Positions 7,980 through 15,936 of a DNA stretch of 64,000 nt are shown here, one piece after another. Within the stretch, counting starts at the first letter, position 1. Each line of letters opens with the position of its first letter. The translations under genes and the position numbers were made by a program. The stretch comes from CAWCPR01 sp963797475 (GTDB taxonomy: Bacteria > Chloroflexota > Anaerolineae > Anaerolineales > UBA4823): NCBI GenBank assembly GCA_963797475.1, contig CAWCPR010000001.1:2604001-2668000 (forward strand). Direction: 5' to 3'. The notes beneath the pieces are model-generated. The model saw nothing but the letters and a program-made list of their open reading frames with translations, was not told the origin of the DNA and searched no databases.

Positions 7980-9894
7980 AGCGGTCCGCCTATCCCTGGT
8001 CCTGCTTTCATTCTGGTCGATCCTCGGGTTCATCGCGCCTGCCGCCTGGGATGGCGCGCGCAGCCTGGGGTTTGCCGGCAACATCGCCCTGGCGCCGGAG
8101 CAAAATACCGAAACGCCGGTGGACACACCCACCCTGGCCCCGCCACCCACCTCCACAGCCATTCCGCCGACTGCGCCCCCGGCCCCCACAAATACGCCGC
8201 CTCAGGCGACTTCGCCCGCCCCGACCAAAATAGCCACCGTCACCGTTCAGCCTCCCACCCATACCCCACCTGCGCCAACGCAGCCGCTGCCTACTGCAAC
8301 CCCGTCCCCGGCACCTTATCCTGCGCCGCCCACATCAACCCAGCCCCCGATTTCACCCGCCCCGACGCAGCCGCTGGCTTCCTCCACCTCTACACCGCCA
8401 GAGCAGGAATTCACGCTTCAAAAAATCGAGCCGGACCGCATCTCCAGAGAAAGCGGCGGGACGCTGAGCATCTACGGCAGCGGCTTCAGGGCGGGGATCG
8501 CCGTCCGGCTGGTCGGCTACGGGCTGCTGGACGCCGCGCTGCTCAACCCGACTGCCATCCGGGCGGTCGTGCCGCCGGGCCTGGCGGAAGGGCGCTATGG
8601 GGTAGAGGTGATCCAGAGCGACGGGACCAGCCTGCGGGTGAGCAACGCCGTGCGCATCCGCTCTTCACTGCCCGAGCCGACCGACACCCCCAAGCCCGGG
8701 ACCCTGGTCGCCGTGGCGAAGCCCGAATTGGTGATCCAGGCAGCCGAGAGCGAGCCGGACCCGGTCCGCCCGGGCAGCACGTTCACCCTGCGGCTGCAAG
8801 TGGTCAACCACGGCGGCTATACCGCCACCGGCATCCGGGTCGCCCTGGCCTCCACGGACCAGGCCGTGCCCCGCCAGGGCAGCAACCTGGTGGTGCTGGA
8901 AAAACTGGACGCCGGGCAGCAAGCGACCGTGGAGCTTTTGCTGGTCTTGAACCAGGAGGCGCCGTCCGGCTATCTCAGCCTGCCGCTCAGCCTCGAGTAC
9001 TCCGATTACTACCTGCGCGACTACACTTCACAGCAGAACGTCGGGTTGAACGTGGGAAATGCCGCCGGCGGGCAGCCCCTGGTGCTGCTGCGCACCTACG
9101 AGACCCGGCCGGCCTCGCTTTCCCCGGGAGATGCCTTTACTTTGCACCTGGAACTGGCCAACGTAGGTGGGCAGCCCGCCTCTCAACTGCTGGTCACCCT
9201 GGGCGGGCAGGATAGCGCGGATAGCAGTCATCCGAGCGACACCCGGCCCTTTGCGATCCTTGGCTCTGGCAACGTTCAGTTCGTCCCGAATCTCCAGGCC
9301 GGGGGGCAATACGACCTGGATTTGCAGTTGATCCTGGATGGCTCAGCCGATTCCGGCGTGTATAACCTGCCGGTCAGCCTGGCCTACGAAGGCCCGGATC
9401 AGGCCGGGCACAGCGAGAACGCGGTCGTCAACCTGCTGGTCAGCCGTAAGCCCAGCCTGACCGTCGATTATTATGCGCCTGCCCCGGTCGGACAGGTTGG
9501 CCAGCCGCTGGAACTGCCCATCGAAGTGGTGAACATTGGACGCAACCTGGTCAACGTCAGCACGATCCGGGCCAGCGGCGAGGGGCTGCAGGTGCTGGAG
9601 GGATCGGCTTTCGTCGGCGCCCTGGATGGCGGCACATCGGGCACCCTGGACGCCCAGGTGATCCCCGAAAAGGGTGGAACGCTGCCGGTCTTGATCACTG
9701 TGAGCTACCTGGACGACTTCAACCAGCCTCAGACCATCACACAAACCTTGAGTGTGGAAGTGGAACAGCCGGCTCCCACACCGGTAGGGCCGGCCCAGGA
9801 AGGCAGCGGAAGCTTCGCGTCCGAAGGACAGCCCGCCAGTTTCTGGGATAGGCTGGCCCGCTTTTTCCGGGGGCTCTTCGGCCTGGGAAGTTGA
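7972..9894 (+). CDS. Exported protein with Pro/Thr linker, TIG domain and CARDB-like repeats
   Basis: A 640-residue secreted or membrane-associated protein. Residues 1-30 form a signal-peptide-like hydrophobic segment; about 42-142 is a Pro/Thr-rich linker; 149-230 fits an IPT/TIG Ig-like fold (KIEPDRISRESGGTLSIYGSGF); then three Ig-like CARDB-type modules follow (about 250-355, 365-485, 490-600), each with a phrase such as VNHGGYTATGIRV. The C-terminus is an amphipathic helix rich in Phe/Arg. It lies between the ATPase and the permease, the place occupied by a periplasmic adaptor in MacAB systems, but it has no MacA-like domains. Confidence 0.8.
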   Translation: MHKAVRLSLVLLSFWSILGFIAPAAWDGARSLGFAGNIALAPEQNTETPVDTPTLAPPPTSTAIPPTAPPAPTNTPPQATSPAPTKIATVTVQPPTHTPPAPTQPLPTATPSPAPYPAPPTSTQPPISPAPTQPLASSTSTPPEQEFTLQKIEPDRISRESGGTLSIYGSGFRAGIAVRLVGYGLLDAALLNPTAIRAVVPPGLAEGRYGVEVIQSDGTSLRVSNAVRIRSSLPEPTDTPKPGTLVAVAKPELVIQAAESEPDPVRPGSTFTLRLQVVNHGGYTATGIRVALASTDQAVPRQGSNLVVLEKLDAGQQATVELLLVLNQEAPSGYLSLPLSLEYSDYYLRDYTSQQNVGLNVGNAAGGQPLVLLRTYETRPASLSPGDAFTLHLELANVGGQPASQLLVTLGGQDSADSSHPSDTRPFAILGSGNVQFVPNLQAGGQYDLDLQLILDGSADSGVYNLPVSLAYEGPDQAGHSENAVVNLLVSRKPSLTVDYYAPAPVGQVGQPLELPIEVVNIGRNLVNVSTIRASGEGLQVLEGSAFVGALDGGTSGTLDAQVIPEKGGTLPVLITVSYLDDFNQPQTITQTLSVEVEQPAPTPVGPAQEGSGSFASEGQPASFWDRLARFFRGLFGLGS

Positions 9895-9897
9895 AAG

Positions 9898-11196
9898 ATG
9901 ACCTGGCGCAACCTGTTCTTCCTGGTGCGGCGTAACCTGGTGCGCATGAAGATCCGGGTCGCCATGACAGCCATGGGGGTGCTGATCGGCACGGCGGCGG
10001 TGATCTTGCTGGTCTCCCTGGGAGTCGGGCTGCAGCGTTTCGCCCTGCAAGATTTGGGGTCCATCGGGTCGCTGACCGAGATCAACGTATACAGCACGCG
10101 CGGCTTCGGGGGAATCGCCAGCAGCGGCGCCCAGGATCAGGCCGTGCTCAACGACCGCACGTTGAGAACCTTTCGCGAGCTGCCCGGCGTGGTCGCGGTC
10201 ACGCCCCTGGAACCGGTGCGAGCAGGGACGACCCTGCAGCTAAAACGCGCCGAGACTTACGCCAACCTGCGCGGCATCGACGCGCGCGTGTTGGGACACC
10301 TGGGTCTCGAGCTCGCCAGCGGGGTTGCGAGATTGGGCAAGGGCCAGGTGTTGGTGGGAGGCAAGGTCGCCAGCAACTTCCGCGACTCGCTGAACAACGC
10401 TCCTTTAGCCAATCCGCCCAATTTGCAGGGACAGACATTACAAATGGTGATCAGCTCGACGGACAGCAGCGGGCAAATGCTCTCTCGCACCGTCCGGCTG
10501 CGGGTGATGGGCGTGCTCAAAGAGGGCGGCGGGCAAAACGATTACAGCGTGCTGATGAACCTTAACGAAGTGATGGACCTGAACGCCTGGGTGCTGGGCA
10601 GCCGCCCGAACATCAACGCGGACGGCTACGACAACGTGCTGGTCAAGGTGGCCGAATCCACCCAGGTCAGGGCGGTCGAGTTTGCCATCACCCAGCAAGG
10701 TTTCCTGGCTTACTCTGCCCAGTCGACGCTGCGCAGCATGAACCAGCTTTTCCTGGTGATTCAGGTGATCCTGGGCGGCATCGGCGCGGTAGCCCTGCTG
10801 GTGGCCGGCTTTGGCATTGCCAACGCCATGATCATGTCGATCTACGAGCGCACCCGCGAGATCGGCCTGATGAAGGCGGTCGGGGCCCGCAACCGGGACG
10901 TGATGTTCGTGTTTTTGGGGGAGGCCGGGACGATCGGCCTGCTTGGAGGCGTCGGAGGCGTGATCCTGGCCTGGCTGGCCGGCCTGGTGATCAACCTGAT
11001 CGGCGGCTCGTACCTGACCTCCATGGCGCTGCAGGGTGGGGCGACGGAGTTCGAGGCCCCCTCGCTGGTTTACACGCCGGCCGGCTTAATGCTCTTTGCG
11101 ATCCTGTTCGCCGGTTTTATCGGGGTGATTTCCGGCATCTACCCGGCCCTGCGCGCCACCCGCCTGGACCCCATCGCCGCCTTGCGCTACGAGTGA
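9898..11196 (+). CDS. ABC transporter permease, MacB/FtsX family
   Basis: A 432-residue permease with one N-terminal membrane helix (about 22-44), a MacB-type extracytoplasmic core domain (about 45-270) and three C-terminal helices forming the FtsX domain (about 285-315, 335-365, 395-420). Diagnostic phrases are IYERTREIGLMKAVGARNRD and the terminal TRLDPIAALRYE. It pairs with the ATPase encoded upstream. The start is 3 nt after the stop of the exported protein gene, so the four genes form one tight operon. Confidence 0.92.
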   Translation: MTWRNLFFLVRRNLVRMKIRVAMTAMGVLIGTAAVILLVSLGVGLQRFALQDLGSIGSLTEINVYSTRGFGGIASSGAQDQAVLNDRTLRTFRELPGVVAVTPLEPVRAGTTLQLKRAETYANLRGIDARVLGHLGLELASGVARLGKGQVLVGGKVASNFRDSLNNAPLANPPNLQGQTLQMVISSTDSSGQMLSRTVRLRVMGVLKEGGGQNDYSVLMNLNEVMDLNAWVLGSRPNINADGYDNVLVKVAESTQVRAVEFAITQQGFLAYSAQSTLRSMNQLFLVIQVILGGIGAVALLVAGFGIANAMIMSIYERTREIGLMKAVGARNRDVMFVFLGEAGTIGLLGGVGGVILAWLAGLVINLIGGSYLTSMALQGGATEFEAPSLVYTPAGLMLFAILFAGFIGVISGIYPALRATRLDPIAALRYE

Positions 11197-11228
11197 GGCG
11201 CGCCCGCTCACACCCAACTTTACCTACA

Positions 11229-11262
11229 TTGACAATACCTATATCATCCATTATGATATAGG
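11229..11262 (+). promoter_or_regulatory. vapBC promoter overlapped by palindromic operator
   Basis: TTGACA (11229-11234) and TATGAT (11252-11257) are separated by exactly 17 nt, a near-consensus vegetative promoter. The inverted repeat CCTATATCAT (11238-11247) / ATGATATAGG (11253-11262) lies across the spacer and -10. This is the expected layout for autorepression by the antitoxin encoded 30 nt downstream. Confidence 0.75.
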
Positions 11263-11291
11263 CATCTTATACATCACATCCGAGGTGAACA

Positions 11292-11558
11292 ATGACGGAC
11301 ACGAAAAAAAAGCCCTTGCAGGTCTACCTGCGCGAAGACCAGCTCGAAGCGCTCAGGACCGTGGCGGAGCGGCGAGGCGAATCGATCGCCGCCCTGGTGC
11401 GGCAGGGTGTCGACATCCTGCTCGAAGGGCTGCCGCCGGACGAGGACCCGCTGCTCGACATCCTCGGCCTGTACAACTCGGGCGTCCACGACCTGGCGGA
11501 AAAGCACGACGAGCATCTGGCTCGAATGATCCAGGAAGAGAGCCGCCGTGAGCCATGA
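11292..11558 (+). CDS. vapB: Ribbon-helix-helix antitoxin, VapB-like
   Basis: An 88-residue protein whose N-terminus (KPLQVYLREDQLEALRTVAE, then ERRGESIAALVRQGVDILLE) fits a CopG/Arc ribbon-helix-helix DNA-binding domain. The acidic helical C-terminal part, with AEKHDEHLARMIQEE, would wrap the toxin. GAGGTG lies before the ATG. It overlaps the PIN toxin gene by 11 nt, the usual antitoxin-first order, and is preceded by a promoter with an embedded palindrome. Confidence 0.85.
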   Translation: MTDTKKKPLQVYLREDQLEALRTVAERRGESIAALVRQGVDILLEGLPPDEDPLLDILGLYNSGVHDLAEKHDEHLARMIQEESRREP

Positions 11559-11964
11559 GGTGTTCGTCGACACCAGCGCATGGATTGCCGCCAGCGACGC
11601 CGGCGACAAGTACCACGCTGCTGCCCGCCCCGCCTACAGCCGCCTGATCGAAGATCGCCGCACTTTCGTCACCACCAACCTGGTCGTCGCCGAGACCTAC
11701 ATCCTCATCCGGCGCACAGCCGGGCACACCCAGGCGATGGGCCTGTTACGCTCGCTGCGCGGCAGCCCGCGCCTGCAAAAGATCTGGTCCGACGCCAATC
11801 TGGAATCCAAGGCGGAGGAGATCCTGGCGAAACACAGCGACCAGGACTTCAGCTTTGCGGACGCGGTCAGCTTTGTGGTCATGCAGGAGCGCGGGATCGA
11901 GGAGGTCTTTACCTTCGACAGGCACTTTGCCACAATGGGGTTCCGGATGATCCCAAGGAGTTAA
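11548..11964 (+). CDS. vapC: PIN-domain ribonuclease toxin, VapC-like
   Basis: A 138-residue PIN-domain protein. The conserved acidic set is present: D8 in FVDTSAWI, E49 in VVAETY, D105 in FADAVSF and D124 in FTFDRHF. The active site is therefore intact and the toxin should be functional. The start is GTG at 11548, overlapping the antitoxin reading frame; an ATG 7 nt later is out of frame. VapC toxins cleave tRNA or rRNA; the target here cannot be predicted. Confidence 0.88.
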   Translation: MSHEVFVDTSAWIAASDAGDKYHAAARPAYSRLIEDRRTFVTTNLVVAETYILIRRTAGHTQAMGLLRSLRGSPRLQKIWSDANLESKAEEILAKHSDQDFSFADAVSFVVMQERGIEEVFTFDRHFATMGFRMIPRS

Positions 11965-11966
11965 TC

Positions 11967-14519
11967 ATGCCCGCCAAAAATGACGGTCCACGTTCGCCCT
12001 ATTTTTCCCCCTTGGTTTTGCGTTGGAACACCACCCTGGCCGCGCTGGACGGCAGCCTGCTCTCGGGCGAGATGGCCGCGGCCCTAAAAGAAGCCTCAGA
12101 AGGATCCTGCACGGGCTGGGGCATCCCCTTCGAGATCGACCGGGTGGCCCTCCTCGCTCACGAACCGGTCAGCGTGGCGCTCGAGCCGCTGAAAGCCAGG
12201 TGGCTGGTTTTCTTGCACACCAGCGATACTGTGCCCACCCGCATCGGCAGCTCCAGCCTTATCCCGCCCCAGATGGGACAGGGCAGAGACCACCAGATCG
12301 CGGCCCGCTATACGGTCCGCTACCAGGATGGCTCGGAAATCGCGCTGCCCATCCGCCGGAACTACCAGATTGGCCCGTTCCAACGCCACTGGGGCATATC
12401 CTGTTACGAAGCAGTCGCCAGCCAAAAACCTTTTCCGCTGCGCCCCCATCACGAACAGGCCGGCGGGCCGTGGGGCGAAAGCCAGACCCGGGTAGACCCC
12501 GCCGACTACGGCCCGTATACCGAATGGCTGTGGGCCTGGGAAAACCCCCATCCGCAGAAAGCCATCCGCGGCTTATCCTTGGAGCCCGTGAACGGGGTCG
12601 TGATCCTCTCGGCGGTTTCGTGCGGGAACACCGCTACCTCGCCCCTGCGCTGGCGAAGCCGGCGCAAGGCCATTCTCCATCTGCCAGAGGCAGAGAAATT
12701 TGACCCCCAGATGGATGGGCGCGGCCTGCTCCAGCAGATCCAGCTCGACCTGGGCCAGGTGATCTCCGCCCAGCCGCGGCCTTTGTACCCGGATGCAGAT
12801 TGGGAGCGCACCTACGATAACCAGCTCCCGGACCTCTCTGAGAACCAGGTTCTGGTGGAATACACCGCCCACCCGGAAGCCTGCTTCCATCTCCCAGGGG
12901 AGGCGACGGCGCCGGTCGCGCAGGTTGAAAGCGGGCAGGCCGGCGCCATCCAGCCCGTAGAACCGGCGACCCGGCGAGTGGTCATCCGGGCCGTCGAAAA
13001 AAGGAGCGGGAAGCCGGTCGCCGTGAAGCTGCACGTGCACGGCACGTCCGGAGAGTACTTGCAGCCGCTCGACCGGCACCGCATCCCGAATCCGGCCTGG
13101 TTCGAAGATTACAGCGCCGACTTCGCCCACCAGGGCCGGCACTACTGCACCTATATCCCCGGCGAAACCCGCATCGACCTGCCGCTCGGCAAAGTGTACA
13201 TCGAGGTTTCGAAAGGGTTCGAGATCCGCCCGCTGCGGCGCAGCGTTACGATCATGGCGGATACGGGTGAGGTCATTATCGAGATCGAGAAGGCGCTGCC
13301 CTGGCGAGAAAAAGGCTGGGTCACCGCCGACACCCACGTCCATTTCCTGTCCCCAACGACCGCCCTCTTAGAGGGCGCCGGCGAAGGCGTAAACGTCATC
13401 AACCTGCTGGCCAGCCAGTGGGGGGAGCTGGTGACCAACGTGGGCGATTTCGACGGGCAGACCACCTGGGGCTCGAAAGAAGCCGGCGGCGAGGGCGAAT
13501 ACCTGGTGCGGGTGGGGAGCGAGAACCGCCAGCACGTCATGGGCCATATCTCCTTGCTGGGTTACCGCGGCCCGATCATCGCTCCCATGACCACCGGCGG
13601 CCCGGACGAATCGGCCCTGGGCGACCCGGTTGAAATCTTGCTGACCGAATGGGCCAGGCAGTGCAAACAACAGGAGGGGGTGGTGGTGCTGCCGCACTTC
13701 CCCTACCCGCACCTGGAGCAGGCCGCTTCGATCGTCGAGGGCGTCATCGACGCGGTCGAGATGACTTCCTGGCACGAGCATTACCTGGGCATCAACCCCT
13801 ACTCGCTGGTGGATTGGTACCGCTATTTGAACTGCGGCTACCTGGTCGCGGCGGTGGGCGGGACCGATAAAATGGACGCGGCCACCGCGGTCGGGACCGT
13901 GCGGACGTACGCCCATACAGACCCAAACGAGCCTTTCACCTACGAGGCCTGGAAGGAAGCCATCCGCCGGGCGGAAACGTTCGTCACCTACGGCCCGCTG
14001 CTCGATTTCCGGGTGGAAGGGAAGCCGGTGGGCAGCAAACTGCAACTGCCGGCCCGCGGCGGGAGGTTAGACGTGCATTGGGAGGTCGCCAGCGTGACCG
14101 TACCCATCTCGCGCGTGGAGCTGGTGGTCAACGGCGAGGTGTGCGAGAGCGCCGCCGTTCCGCCGGAGGGCGGCAGCGGAAGCTGGACGGTGCACGTGGA
14201 GAAGAGCTCCTGGCTGGGCCTGCTGGTGAGGGGCCATTACGCCGACCAGGCGGAGATGATCGCGGCCCATTCCTCGCCGGTCATGGCGATGGTGGAAGGC
14301 TCGCCGATGCTCTCCGCGCCCGATGCGGTGACGATCCTGGAGCAGATCGAAGGGGCAATGGTGTACCTGGATACGACCGGCGCCCGCGCCGCCGACCAGG
14401 TCTACAAGCGCATGCGCCTGGCGCTCACCTCGGCCCACCGCCGCCTGCACAACCGCATGCACGCCCAGGGTTTCTTCCACGAGCACGCCTCCGTTGCGGA
14501 GCACGAAGGGCATGGATAA
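11967..14519 (+). CDS. CehA/McbA family metallohydrolase (PHP-type domain)
   Basis: An 850-residue cytoplasmic-type protein. The C-terminal half holds a PHP-like metal-dependent hydrolase domain starting at GWVTADTHVHFLSPT (about 448-462), with further His/Asp ligands in VVVLPHFPYPHLEQ, MTSWHEHYLG and VGGTDKMD. The N-terminal half is beta-rich and unassigned. CehA/McbA relatives include carbamate (carbaryl) hydrolases, but most members have unknown substrates. ATG at 11967, three nt after the vapC stop and preceded by AAGGAG, is the best start; the longer open frame overlaps vapC in another frame. Confidence 0.82.
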   Translation: MPAKNDGPRSPYFSPLVLRWNTTLAALDGSLLSGEMAAALKEASEGSCTGWGIPFEIDRVALLAHEPVSVALEPLKARWLVFLHTSDTVPTRIGSSSLIPPQMGQGRDHQIAARYTVRYQDGSEIALPIRRNYQIGPFQRHWGISCYEAVASQKPFPLRPHHEQAGGPWGESQTRVDPADYGPYTEWLWAWENPHPQKAIRGLSLEPVNGVVILSAVSCGNTATSPLRWRSRRKAILHLPEAEKFDPQMDGRGLLQQIQLDLGQVISAQPRPLYPDADWERTYDNQLPDLSENQVLVEYTAHPEACFHLPGEATAPVAQVESGQAGAIQPVEPATRRVVIRAVEKRSGKPVAVKLHVHGTSGEYLQPLDRHRIPNPAWFEDYSADFAHQGRHYCTYIPGETRIDLPLGKVYIEVSKGFEIRPLRRSVTIMADTGEVIIEIEKALPWREKGWVTADTHVHFLSPTTALLEGAGEGVNVINLLASQWGELVTNVGDFDGQTTWGSKEAGGEGEYLVRVGSENRQHVMGHISLLGYRGPIIAPMTTGGPDESALGDPVEILLTEWARQCKQQEGVVVLPHFPYPHLEQAASIVEGVIDAVEMTSWHEHYLGINPYSLVDWYRYLNCGYLVAAVGGTDKMDAATAVGTVRTYAHTDPNEPFTYEAWKEAIRRAETFVTYGPLLDFRVEGKPVGSKLQLPARGGRLDVHWEVASVTVPISRVELVVNGEVCESAAVPPEGGSGSWTVHVEKSSWLGLLVRGHYADQAEMIAAHSSPVMAMVEGSPMLSAPDAVTILEQIEGAMVYLDTTGARAADQVYKRMRLALTSAHRRLHNRMHAQGFFHEHASVAEHEGHG

Positions 14520-14741
14520 AGCCAACTTGCCCGTAGTATGCGCGTCCCCCCCAACCGCATTCATGCCATCGTGCATGGCAGGCGGGCGATCACTGCCGAA
14601 ACCGCCCTGCGCCTTGGCCAGGCCTTGGGAACCTCAGCCGAGTTGTGGCTGGGTCTTCAACTGGAGTATGACTTGCGCAAGGCCAAGCAGGAATATGCCG
14701 ACACGATCCAGAAGGAAGTCTTAGCCCTGCGTGGAAATTGA
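14517..14741 (+). pseudogene. N-terminally truncated HigA-type antitoxin remnant
   Basis: Reading in frame from the hydrolase stop region gives SQLARSMRVPPNRIHAIVHG followed by a typical HigA C-terminal half (RRAITAETALRLGQALGTSAELWLGLQ). Normal HigA/XRE antitoxins have about 30 more N-terminal residues including the first helices; here the homology begins mid-helix at a TAA that lies two codons from the end of the upstream hydrolase gene. An ATG at 14538 could still give 67 residues, but with a broken HTH fold. No HigB toxin is seen nearby. Confidence 0.7.
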
Positions 14742-14779
14742 ACCTTCACTCTCGTCCCTCGCAATACGAAAACAACCCA

Positions 14780-14909
14780 CGGCATACTGGCTATATAAAC
14801 CTGTAAAGCCGCCAGATCCACATCATCCTGCCGTCCCGTCTGGTCATAATCCATGATCCAGTCGATGTTCCCCACGGTATCATAATGGTACTCGAAATTC
14901 TGCGCGGAT
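14780..14909 (-). pseudogene. RHS YD-repeat remnant
   Basis: The minus strand encodes AQNFEYHYDTVGNIDWIMDY followed by DQTGRQ, a textbook YD repeat of RHS proteins, with no start codon or flanking RHS sequence. The similarity ends around 14790. It is a decayed fragment closely related to the next fragment at 14981-15388, which has EYHYDNVGNINWIKDY. Confidence 0.7.
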
Positions 14910-14980
14910 AAAGCTCATCCACAAGGAGGCGAGACCGTCCGGCGCGCCGGTCTCCAGTTGGCGGATGTGTGACTAGCGTA

Positions 14981-15388
14981 TTAGTAGAAGGCGTGGTGCG
15001 TCGCGACGCACCCTACCTGCTGGGTCATGTTGCCGCGATCGTCGTAACTGAACGACCAGCCCGTCAGCGATCTGACCGCGTGGGGCTTACCGGAATTGTA
15101 GGTGTAGTTTACCCCGGCCTTGCTGCTCAGGTTGCCGGTATCCGTATTATATTCATATTCTTCCAGAGGGTAAGTCCCGTTCGACCCGCCGCTCGTCGCC
15201 GCGTCAATTAGCCGGTTGAGCTGGTCGTAATGAAAAGTCTGGGTCTGCGTCCCGCCGGCATTGTAATCTTTGATCCAGTTGATGTTCCCGACATTGTCAT
15301 AGTGGTATTCAAAATACTGCAAGGAGTCGATATCGGCAGGAGTTCCAGTCTTCAGGTAGCGCAGCCGCCCACCCTGGGTGTACCAGCG
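14981..15388 (-). pseudogene. RHS YD-repeat fragment interrupted by a palindromic repeat
   Basis: An open segment with RWYTQGGRLRYLKTGTPADI, EYHYDNVGNINWIKDY, FHYDQLNRLIDA, YEYNTDTGNLSSKAGV and YSYDDRGNMTQQ-like YD repeats. A TAA lies directly upstream (15389-15391). The RHS similarity stops at NMTQQ (15017), where the sequence passes straight into the palindromic repeat at 14995-15012, so the ORF tail VGCVATHHAFY is encoded by the repeat. This is a broken internal piece of a large RHS gene, downstream of the candidate toxin and immunity genes. Confidence 0.75.
14995..15012. repeat. Palindromic repeat copy 1
   Basis: Perfect 18-bp palindrome GGTGCGTCGCGACGCACC, followed by CTAC in the form CCCTAC. 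It lies exactly at the end of an RHS fragment. Other copies are at 15416, 17730 and 18964. Confidence 0.9.
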
Positions 15389-15415
15389 TTAGCAACGCAG
15401 CATCTTCAAGGGCGT

Positions 15416-15433
15416 GGTGCGTCGCGACGCACC
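15416..15433. repeat. Palindromic repeat copy 2
   Basis: The same 18-bp palindrome with the same flanks (GGCGT before, CTAC after). It lies between the RHS fragment at 14981-15388 and the candidate immunity gene. Confidence 0.9.
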
Positions 15434-15485
15434 CTACTTGCTGCTTGTTCCGTTTGCCTATTGACAAAATGAATCCAACTTGCTA

Positions 15486-15908
15486 TCAAAGTTTAAATAC
15501 CCAGTAGTGAGTCACTAAAGATAATATAATAATCAGGCTATTTAAGGCAGAAATCACATATGCGAAATTTGATAAGCTCGGTAAAAACCATTGAATTACC
15601 CACCACGTTATTATCCCGCAAACAACACCGAAAAAAACACCCATCCCCCAATAAAAATATTTTTCTAACGATCCAACATCAGCTTTAGTCCATTTCTTAT
15701 TAGGATAGTAACTAAATGAGGATATCCGAGATAATCTTATATAAAGGATACAAAACCAAATGGTAAGAAGGAATCGAATGAACAAATCAGAAACCATTGA
15801 CCCTAAAATTCGTGGCCTGCTATTGAATGAGGCAACCCCAAGCAATAGAATAATAACTGCAATTGGTAAAACTACCCCATATACTATTTTGATTGTTTTT
15901 AAATCCAT
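15486..15908 (-). CDS. Four-helix membrane protein, candidate immunity protein
   Basis: A 140-residue, AT-rich gene with four hydrophobic segments (about 8-30, 38-60, 82-106 and 112-138) separated by short basic loops. It starts shortly after the stop of the RHS C-terminal ORF on the same strand, the standard position of a polymorphic-toxin immunity gene. ATG at 15908 has AAAGG upstream; ATG at 15923 is an alternative. No family is recognised. A membrane immunity protein would suit a membrane-acting toxin, but that is inference from context. Confidence 0.6.
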   Translation of the reverse strand: MDLKTIKIVYGVVLPIAVIILLLGVASFNSRPRILGSMVSDLFIRFLLTIWFCILYIRLSRISSFSYYPNKKWTKADVGSLEKYFYWGMGVFFGVVCGIITWWVIQWFLPSLSNFAYVISALNSLIIILSLVTHYWVFKL

Positions 15909-15936
15909 AGCAACCTTTAGCATATCAAAGGATCAT

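Noticed and set aside
8101..8400. Repetitive CCxCC-rich DNA as a possible CRISPR or satellite
   Set aside because: The repetition comes from Pro/Thr codons of the linker in the exported protein; there are no fixed-length repeats or spacers.
11580..11966. N-terminal extension of the CehA/McbA open frame through vapC
   Set aside because: The extension is vapC DNA read in another frame, with arginine/proline-rich shadow text; the ATG at 11967 has AAGGAG and the expected spacing.
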